Below are positions 14,199-18,409 of a stretch of 18,409 bases of DNA, one piece after another. The notes beneath the pieces were generated by a model, which worked only from the letters and a program-made list of their open reading frames with translations, made no database searches and was not told the DNA's origin. The position numbers and the translations under genes are program-made. Source of the stretch: Methylacidiphilum sp. GTDB lineage: Bacteria > Verrucomicrobiota > Verrucomicrobiia > CAIQCK01. The number at the start of each line of letters is the position of its first letter. The stretch's first letter is position 1. The stretch is from the NCBI GenBank assembly GCA_020718125.1, contig DYDC01000017.1, positions 1-18,409 of the forward strand. The letters are read 5' to 3'.

Positions 14199-14909
14199 TT
14201 ACGCCGCCATCTTCTCGGCGGGGTCGCTCCAGGGGCCTTGGCCGGCGGTGCCGAGGGCTGCGACGCGGAACCAATACTTCGTGCCGCTGGTGAGGCCGGC
14301 GATGTTGGCGCTGCTCTTGACGGAGCTGGCTGCGAGTTTCCAACTCGCCTCGTCGCCGGGCGTCGTTGTCATCTGGATGACGTAGCTGCGCGCGCCGGGA
14401 ACCTTGTCCCACGCGAGGTCCACGGTGCCGACGAAATCGCCGGTCGTGCCGTAGAGGTTGACGACTTGCGTCATCGGGCCGACGGCCGGGGCGCGGCCCG
14501 GCTCAAACGCCACGAGGTTCAGGCTCTGGATTTTCGCGATCTCGCCCTTGGTGGCGGTTTGCGCGGCGTCCACGAGTTCGTCGAACGCGATGTCCCACGC
14601 TTCTTCGGCTTCGTTTTGCAAGCCGAAGAGACGTGTCGCTTCCGCCTGCGCCAACTGGGCGGTGTTGAACGCGCCGTTGAGCGCGGTGCTCGCGGTGGCG
14701 AGCGCGGCCAGTTGCGTAGTCAGCGTGGTCGCGTTCGGGTTGTCGGTGCAAGCGGTGGCAATCTGCGCCGCGCCTGCGGTTTTGTTGGGGATGGGTTGCT
14801 TCTTGAGGTCACGACGTATCTTCGCCATTTTCGTTCTCCTTTGTGGCGGGTCTGGCACTCCGTAGCGCGCGCCGGAACCGTAGCGGACTCCGGACCCGTA
14901 ACTAGCCAT
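14199..14909 (-). CDS. Fibronectin type III domain protein
   Basis: The 236-residue product has three parts. Residues 1-27 are Gly/Tyr/Arg-rich (MASYGSGVRYGSGARYG). Residues 28 to about 135 are an all-helical Ala-rich region starting MAKIRRDLKKQPIPNK, with Leu/Ala pairs typical of a helical stalk. Residues about 150-236 are an fn3 beta-sandwich with the hallmark Trp (LAWDKVPGARSYVIQ), SGTKYWFRVAAL and a closing GPWSDP. No signal peptide is seen. Both ATG 14909 (AGGAG 8 nt upstream) and internal ATG 14828 (AAAGGAG 7 nt upstream) have good ribosome-binding sites, so two forms (236 and 209 residues) are possible. A tail fragment lies directly downstream. It is divergent from the collagen-like gene across the repeat array. 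Binding or adhesion, or a phage-like structural role, is inferred. Confidence 0.75.
   Translation of the reverse strand: MASYGSGVRYGSGARYGVPDPPQRRTKMAKIRRDLKKQPIPNKTAGAAQIATACTDNPNATTLTTQLAALATASTALNGAFNTAQLAQAEATRLFGLQNEAEEAWDIAFDELVDAAQTATKGEIAKIQSLNLVAFEPGRAPAVGPMTQVVNLYGTTGDFVGTVDLAWDKVPGARSYVIQMTTTPGDEASWKLAASSVKSSANIAGLTSGTKYWFRVAALGTAGQGPWSDPAEKMAA
14826..14845 (-). promoter_or_regulatory. Internal ribosome-binding site and second start in the fn3 gene
   Basis: AAAGGAG followed by 7 nt and ATG (14828) lies in frame within the fn3 gene, at the junction between the Gly/Tyr-rich leader and the helical region. It matches the anti-Shine-Dalgarno better than most ribosomal genes here, so the short form may be the main product. 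Confidence 0.55.
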
Positions 14910-15007
14910 TCGATGTTCTCCTATTCATTGCTAACCGGCTTGAGCGCGATGCTACCGCGTGGGGTTTGGTTGGCAACTACAAAAAACTCGCGCGGGTTGC
15001 GTCGCAG

Positions 15008-15259
15008 GTCGTTCGCCACTCCTCGCGTGTCGCCCGACCCGCAATGAATGTCGTTCGGAACGCAGCGCGTGTTGCTCGACACGCAAGCCGTGTCGTTCGC
15101 ATCTCCTTGCGTGTCGCGCGTCACACAACGCGTTTCGCGCGGAACTCGTGGCGTGTCGTTCGTAACTCTTTGCGTGTCGCGTGGAACGCAACGGATGTCG
15201 CTCGGAACTCGTGAAATGTCGCGCGAGATTTCAGAAGTTCCGGCAGTCCCGAATGCCGT
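15008..15259. repeat. 21-bp tandem repeat array (12 units)
   Basis: Twelve consecutive 21-bp units begin at 15008, 15029, 15050 and so on to 15239. Most start GTCG(T/C)TCG or GTCGCGCG and end GCGT; the last two or three are degenerate. No indels break the period. On the plus strand, one frame (15008-15217) reads heptapeptides alternating VVRxxxR and VARxxxR, implying an older 42-bp unit. It occupies the space between the divergent fn3 and collagen-like genes (14910-15375), where no other gene is supported. There are no spacers, so it is not CRISPR. Confidence 0.85.
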
Positions 15260-15333
15260 TTTATGCGGAATTTGTGGGTTTTTCGGGGTTTTGTTGAAAA
15301 ACGGCCCTCTTTTCGATTCGGGGTTGCCTTCGT

Positions 15334-15358
15334 GGCCCGGCAGGAGTAGAACCGGGCC
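15334..15358 (+). promoter_or_regulatory. Leader hairpin before the collagen-like gene
   Basis: GGCCCGG (15334-15340) and CCGGGCC (15352-15358) form a perfect 7-bp stem whose 11-nt loop contains AGGAG. It ends 17 nt before the ATG, just upstream of the CGGAG that probably serves as the ribosome-binding site. The loop could present or sequester a ribosome-binding sequence. Confidence 0.4.
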
Positions 15359-15375
15359 GAACCACGGAGAACACT

Positions 15376-16164
15376 ATGGCTACCTTCGACCCCGCCCGAC
15401 CACATGACGGCTCCACCATCGAAGCCGACGAATTACGCGACCAGTTCAACTCCCTCAAAGGCCTCGTTGACGCCGTTCCCGCCGGGCCTCCTGGCGCGGA
15501 CGGTTCGCCCGGAACTAACGGCGCGGACGGGCGTGGCATCGCCGAGGTCTATGACAGCGGTGATGGTCGCGCGATGGTGCGCATGAGCGACGGAACCCTT
15601 TACGGCCCGTTCATCGTCGCAAGCGGCCCAGCCGGGCCGCAAGGCGAGCGGGGCGCTGATTCGACAACGCCGGGGCCGGAAGGTGCGACCGGGCCGGAAG
15701 GCCGGCACGTCACGAACGTGCGCGACAACGGCGACGGTCGCGCGATTGTGGATATGAGCGACGGCAGCAGTTTCGGGCCGTTCTGGGTTGCCAGCGGGCC
15801 GCAAGGCGACCGTGGAAGCGATGGCGGTCAAGGCCCCGCTGGCAATGACGGGCGGAGCATCGTCAATGTGCGCGACAGCGGCGATGGCCGCGCGATTGTT
15901 GACATGAGCGACGGCGGCAGCTACGGCCCGTTCAGCGTTGCGGGCGGTCCGGCCGGTCCTCCGGGAAATGAGGGCGCTCAAGGCCAGCAAGGGCCTCCCG
16001 GCGAAGTCACCAGCCAGCAACTCTCCGACGCCATCCTCGGCACCAGCACCAGCACCAACGCCGTGCAACTCCTCGGCCTCACCGTCAGCGACCCGCCGAC
16101 GCAGAGCGAGTTGCAGGCCGTCGCGAATAAGATGGACGAGTTGATCAACGCGATGCGGAGATGA
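15376..16164 (+). CDS. Collagen-like protein with three GDGR/MSDG modules
   Basis: The 262-residue protein starts MATFDPARPHDGSTIEADEL, a short N-terminal module followed by a helix (RDQFNSLKGLVDAV). Then collagen-type Gly-X-Y stretches (about 36-51, 84-109, 141-159 and 190-209) alternate with three copies of a module of about 33 residues. Each copy has the pattern VxDSGDGRAxVxMSDGxxYGPF at residues 52-84, 109-141 and 159-191. A Gln/Ser-rich C-terminal region ends in a predicted helix (QAVANKMDELINAMRR) that could nucleate a trimer. CGGAG lies 8 nt before the ATG. No signal peptide is seen. Such Gly-X-Y proteins occur as phage tail fibres and surface filaments; a fibrous trimer is inferred. 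It is convergent with tcmP (31-nt gap). Confidence 0.8.
   Translation: MATFDPARPHDGSTIEADELRDQFNSLKGLVDAVPAGPPGADGSPGTNGADGRGIAEVYDSGDGRAMVRMSDGTLYGPFIVASGPAGPQGERGADSTTPGPEGATGPEGRHVTNVRDNGDGRAIVDMSDGSSFGPFWVASGPQGDRGSDGGQGPAGNDGRSIVNVRDSGDGRAIVDMSDGGSYGPFSVAGGPAGPPGNEGAQGQQGPPGEVTSQQLSDAILGTSTSTNAVQLLGLTVSDPPTQSELQAVANKMDELINAMRR
15529..15950 (+). repeat. In-frame repeats inside the collagen-like gene
   Basis: Three copies of a segment of about 100 bp (around 15529-15630, 15700-15800 and 15850-15948) encode the GDGR/MSDG modules. Copies two and three are the closest (for example GCGATTGT and ATGAGCGACGGC shared). Collagen-like linkers separate them, giving a repeat period of about 150-170 bp. 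Copy-number change by recombination is likely. Confidence 0.7.
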
Positions 16165-16195
16165 AAGGGGCGCGTCTCCGTGGCAGAAGGCAGCC

Positions 16196-17068
16196 TCACG
16201 GCGCAGGTGTAGAAGTGAGAAACTCCAGTTGCTCCGCTGTCTCGCGCGTGCCGAGCGCCTTATTGTAGGCCCGATACATCAACGGCGTGGCTTCTTCATG
16301 GTCCGACGCGTGGATCATGAAATACATCATCTTCCCGCCCTCGCGCCTCTCATAGATCGGGAAGGGATAGACGTGCTTATAGTTGAACTCGCTGCGGAAA
16401 CGCTCGCACGCGTATTTCGCGCGATCAATGCCACGCCGGGCGAGCAATTGATTCCAACTGGTGTCGCCCCACCACTTCGCCAACGCCCCCTGTTTGTCTT
16501 TCAACCCTGATACGCTACGGTCCAGCCATGCATTTGGGAGAAAATAAAAGAGTTCGATCTTGTTCCCGGCTTTCTTGTGCGCGGCCAACGTCGCCACCGT
16601 GGCCCAGTCGCATTCAAAAGCGCGCTGATCGAGCAAGCAGAACGCCGCCTCCTTGTCGGGAACCGGATGCTCGGCGAGCATCTTCCCCACCGTCGCGTTG
16701 AAGTCGCCCGCGCAGATGGTGATGGTCCTTCGCGGTTCTTTCTTCGTCTTCCGCGGCTGGCTGTCCCGCAGGCTTTCAAGCATCTTCACTTTCTCCGCCG
16801 AAAGCTCGCACAGGTAGAAGTGACGCAACCATCGGGGCCGGCTTTCCAACACCAGTTTCGCCGCCCACATTTCTTCGTTGTCCGGCTCCTGCGGGCCTGC
16901 GAAGCCGTCAATATATGAGCCGTGTTTTGTGATGAGAACAAAGTAGTAGAGATACCGCCCGATCAACTTCGCCTTGTTCTCTGTCCAGATGGGATGATGC
17001 AATTGCCGGAATTTGCGCGCCGCCTCTTTCAAGTTTTTCGGTGGAAGCTCGAACAAGTATTCGCTCAT
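16196..17068 (-). CDS. tcmP: Three-Cys-motif partner protein TcmP
   Basis: The 290-residue protein starts MSEYLFELPPKNLKEAARKF. YIDGFAGP (52-59) is the family signature, resembling the nucleotide/SAM-binding loop of Rossmann methyltransferases. Further segments are FYLCELSAEKVKML (acidic second-strand end), ITICAGDFNATVGKML, and FCLLDQRAFECDW (144-155), where relatives often have LDP(Y/F)G; here Gln-Arg replaces Pro-aromatic. The ATG at 17068 lies 4 nt after the stop of the upstream gp37/gp68 gene. A longer open frame to 17176 overlaps that gene and is rejected. TcmP proteins are named for being encoded beside three-Cys-motif proteins, exactly the case here. The reaction is not known; joint action on nucleic acid or nucleotide is inference. 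Confidence 0.85.
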   Translation of the reverse strand: MSEYLFELPPKNLKEAARKFRQLHHPIWTENKAKLIGRYLYYFVLITKHGSYIDGFAGPQEPDNEEMWAAKLVLESRPRWLRHFYLCELSAEKVKMLESLRDSQPRKTKKEPRRTITICAGDFNATVGKMLAEHPVPDKEAAFCLLDQRAFECDWATVATLAAHKKAGNKIELFYFLPNAWLDRSVSGLKDKQGALAKWWGDTSWNQLLARRGIDRAKYACERFRSEFNYKHVYPFPIYERREGGKMMYFMIHASDHEEATPLMYRAYNKALGTRETAEQLEFLTSTPAP

Positions 17069-17072
17069 TGCA

Positions 17073-17927
17073 TCATGCCGCCTTCGGGATTTCATCCCAG
17101 GTTGTTCCGTCAAGTCGCCGGCCGGCTTGTTTCTTGCCTTTCGCCTCCATGTAAACCTCTTCGCCCGCGACATCATCCCAAAAACTCAGCACGGTTTGCG
17201 TGTTGCGATTGCGCCGTCCGGCGACCGGCGCCCAGTGGCCCCATTGTTTGAAATGAAAGGGGATGCCGGACTGCTGGCATTGGTCGCGAAGCGTCCGTGC
17301 CCAGCCGGGCAGCATAGGTCGCGCGTTTGGACCGCTCTCGCCCCCGGCGATGATCCAATCAATCGGGTGGAGTTCGCTTGGCCGCTTGACCGTCCACGAA
17401 CTCAGATCAAGCGGCCCCAACAACGGTTCACACGAGAGAAAGCGGCGTTTCGCCGGATGCTGAAGCAGCAATGGCAGACGCTTCTTCGCCCATTCTTGGT
17501 TTTCAACGCTCGTGCCAATCCAGACATTTGCCGGCCATGTCGCCGTCCACGGTGCCATCCGGCCAATGTTCTCCGGGCGCTTGGTCAGAAGCAGCCAATC
17601 CAGCCATGGCGTCACGCGGATCACTTCCCAAAGCCGCCGCCTCGGCGCATCCAATTCCGCGCGGCCTTCAAACACGTCGGCCATCGAAGCGCAGAAGACG
17701 CGCTTTCGTTGCCCTTCGCGCTGAGCGTCCGTGTTCCAATGCAGCGGCTCTTGCCAGTGGTTTGGGCCGAAGAACCGCCGTTTGGACTTCGCACCCCAAA
17801 CGTCAGCGCCCACCCGTCTGGCCCACGTCTCCGCGTAACAGTTAGCGCAAGCGGGTGACACCTTCTGGCATCCCCACCAAGGATTAAACGTGTGGTCCGT
17901 CCATTCAATGTTTGAGTTCTTTGCCAT
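17073..17927 (-). CDS. Phage Gp37/Gp68 family (DUF5131) three-Cys-motif protein
   Basis: The 284-residue protein begins MAKNSNIEWTDHTFNPWWGC and carries Cys20, Cys27 and Cys30 (C-x6-C-x2-C, ending CANCYAE), the metal-binding three-Cys signature that resembles radical-SAM cluster sites. Later family segments follow: VFCASMADVFEG, WLLLTKRPENIGRM, VWIGTSVENQEWAKKRLPLL, RFLSCEPLLGPLDL, DWIIAGGESGPNARPM and PFHFKQWG. Length and motifs are complete. The family occurs in phages and bacterial mobile regions and has no settled reaction. The start at 17927 fits relatives; an in-frame ATG at 18059 with a GAGGGTG site 5 nt upstream would add 44 Arg/Pro-rich residues. It is directly followed by tcmP, so the two are one transcription unit. 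Confidence 0.9.
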   Translation of the reverse strand: MAKNSNIEWTDHTFNPWWGCQKVSPACANCYAETWARRVGADVWGAKSKRRFFGPNHWQEPLHWNTDAQREGQRKRVFCASMADVFEGRAELDAPRRRLWEVIRVTPWLDWLLLTKRPENIGRMAPWTATWPANVWIGTSVENQEWAKKRLPLLLQHPAKRRFLSCEPLLGPLDLSSWTVKRPSELHPIDWIIAGGESGPNARPMLPGWARTLRDQCQQSGIPFHFKQWGHWAPVAGRRNRNTQTVLSFWDDVAGEEVYMEAKGKKQAGRRLDGTTWDEIPKAA

Positions 17928-18176
17928 CGCTTGGCCCGAAAGAATGTCACCAACGCTCGGCGAACAAAAGCGTTTTCGTCGTCGGGGTCGCGTCGGAGGT
18001 CGTCGCGTCGGGGGTCGTCGTCGCGTCAAGGGCCGATTCCTGATTCTTGACGGATTCATCGCCCACCCTCTGCTATCACGGAGATTCTGCCGCGCGAGAA
18101 GCGTTAGCCGATTGCGGATTGCGGAATGCGGAGTGCGAATTGGCAAAGCGTCCGGCAGCGTCAACGGCGGGCGCAC
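17928..18176. other. Non-coding stretch upstream of the gp37/gp68 gene
   Basis: No independent gene is supported. It holds a degenerate GTCGTCGCGTCG-rich repeat (about 17978-18027) and four 7-bp tandem units of (A/G)TTGCGG type (18111-18138). The promoter for the minus-strand gp37/gp68-tcmP pair should lie here, but I could not assign convincing -35/-10 boxes. An alternative in-frame start for gp37/gp68 lies at 18059. Confidence 0.5.
18111..18138. repeat. 7-bp tandem repeat (4 units)
   Basis: ATTGCGG, ATTGCGG, AATGCGG and AGTGCGA follow one another without gaps. It is short and lies in non-coding sequence; slippage is the simplest origin. Confidence 0.6.
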
Positions 18177-18211
18177 CGCCCCCCGGAACCGTCCTTGGGG
18201 GGCGCTTTTTT
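18177..18211 (+). terminator. Strong intrinsic terminator on the plus strand
   Basis: CGCCCCCC (18177-18184), a 12-nt loop, GGGGGGCG (18197-18204), one C, then six T (18206-18211). This is a textbook rho-independent terminator for rightward transcription. No plus-strand gene ends just upstream, so it probably insulates the rplE promoter 22 nt downstream from read-through. Confidence 0.75.
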
Positions 18212-18232
18212 GTGAAAAAGGCGGGAAAAAAC

Positions 18233-18261
18233 CTTGCAAAGTGGCGGGGGGTCACTAACCT
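18233..18261 (+). promoter_or_regulatory. Predicted promoter of the rplE operon
   Basis: CTTGCAAA (18233-18240), 11 nt, TCACTAACCT (18252-18261). The motif before rpsL has the same 29-nt frame, with CTTGCAAA and TCACTAAGCT: 17 of 18 defined bases agree. Transcription should start near 18268, giving a leader of about 110 nt before rplE. Confidence 0.7.
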
Positions 18262-18282
18262 TTCCGCTCCCTCTGCGGAAAG
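18260..18282. promoter_or_regulatory. Inverted repeat across the predicted rplE transcription start
   Basis: CTTTCCGC (18260-18267) and GCGGAAAG (18275-18282), with a 7-nt loop, overlap the end of the -10 and the expected start point near 18268. Because the left arm would not be transcribed, the symmetry is more likely a protein site on DNA than an RNA hairpin. Confidence 0.4.
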
Positions 18283-18316
18283 AAAAGATGTGGTGACTGC
18301 GGTTGTCCGCATTCCC

Positions 18317-18340
18317 AAGCCGCCGCGATTGCGGCGGTTT
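18317..18340 (+). terminator. Hairpin in the rplE leader (attenuator-like)
   Basis: AAGCCGCCGC (18317-18326), loop GATT, GCGGCGGTTT (18331-18340): ten pairs including one G-T. It lies about 39 nt before the rplE ATG, preceded by a smaller TGCGG/CCGCA stem (18298-18311). The T-run is only three long, so regulated pausing or a repressor-protein site is as likely as termination. Confidence 0.45.
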
Positions 18341-18357
18341 CTGCACAGGGGCAGAGT

Positions 18358-18368
18358 TTTGACAAGTA
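18358..18368. repeat. Right copy of 11-bp direct repeat
   Basis: TTTGACAAGTA, identical to 10239-10249 at the rplX end, and followed by AAGGGTGAAC and the rplE ATG. Read as rplX sequence it would give the final codons and a TAA stop, so this copy looks like the original rplX-rplE junction. Confidence 0.6.
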
Positions 18369-18378
18369 AAGGGTGAAC

Positions 18379-18409
18379 ATGCCGTCCCGACTACAAGAGC
18401 GTTACAAGA
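18379..18409 (+). CDS. rplE: 50S ribosomal protein L5, first ten codons (cut by window end)
   Basis: The frame from ATG 18379 reads MPSRLQERYK and continues out of the window. This fits L5 N-termini of the type MPSRLxERYxxEI, and L5 is the gene that follows L24 in the spc operon. AAGGGTGA about 3 nt before the ATG provides a good Shine-Dalgarno match. Only ten residues are visible, so the call rests on this short match plus context (ribosomal-type promoter, expected order). It is separated from rplX by about 8.1 kb. Confidence 0.75.
   Translation, partial: MPSRLQERYK

Noticed and set aside
13904..14293. 129-codon plus-strand frame
   Set aside because: No ribosome-binding site or domain, and its second half is antisense to the fn3 gene and its fragment.
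14181..15047. 288-codon plus-strand frame over the fn3 gene
   Set aside because: It is antisense to a protein with a recognisable fn3 domain and good ribosome-binding sites; its own translation is Arg/Gly-rich without a domain.
15008..15259. CRISPR array
   Set aside because: Units are directly adjacent with no spacers, degenerate, and no cas genes are present.
15048..15407. Plus-strand frame through the 21-bp array into the collagen-like gene
   Set aside because: Because 21 is divisible by 3, every frame shows heptapeptides. This frame lacks a ribosome-binding site and overlaps the start of the collagen-like gene.
17069..17176. Longer N-terminus for TcmP
   Set aside because: It overlaps the conserved end of the gp37/gp68 gene and is Arg/Lys-rich, unlike the family; the ATG at 17068 fits.

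Overview
The window is the fused str-S10-spc ribosomal-protein cluster of a GC-rich Gram-negative bacterium, followed by an accessory block of about 8.1 kb. I infer the phylum Verrucomicrobiota (Limisphaerales/Pedosphaera-like). The grounds are gene order without tuf between fusA and rpsJ, an L2 with a DHPMGGG rather than DHPHGGG motif, Ala/Pro/Lys-tailed ribosomal proteins, often weak Shine-Dalgarno sites, and a neighbouring fn3/collagen-like gene pair. The phylum call is inference; the ribosomal gene calls are secure.

Region 1 (1-10250, all + strand): rpsL, rpsG, fusA, rpsJ, rplC, rplD, rplW, rplB, rpsS, an unexpected gene for an exported coiled-coil protein, then rplV, rpsC, rplP, rpmC, rpsQ, rplN and rplX. 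Genes are close or overlapping (rplB/rpsS share 1 nt, rpmC/rpsQ share 8 nt), so this is one transcriptional array read from a promoter just upstream of rpsL. A hairpin between rpsG and fusA may attenuate it.

Region 2 (10251-18368): instead of rplE, rplX is followed by mostly minus-strand accessory genes. These are a two-TM protein with a PLD-like domain, an exported S1/P1 nuclease, a helical protein, a second two-TM protein, an fn3 protein with a duplicated tail fragment, a divergent collagen-like protein, and a gp37/gp68-tcmP pair (three-Cys-motif protein plus its partner). Between the fn3 and collagen-like genes lies a 21-bp tandem repeat array. No integrase or transposase is visible.

Region 3 (18369-18409): the first ten codons of rplE, the gene expected directly after rplX. 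The accessory block therefore splits the spc operon. An exact 11-bp direct repeat, the 3' tail of rplX (tttgacaagta), flanks the block at 10239-10249 and 18358-18368. Just inside its right end are a strong plus-strand terminator, a copy of the same bipartite promoter motif seen before rpsL (17 of 18 defined positions identical, same spacing) and a hairpin-rich leader. Thus the displaced rplE operon appears to be insulated and to have its own ribosomal-type promoter. This arrangement is the most interesting part of the window.
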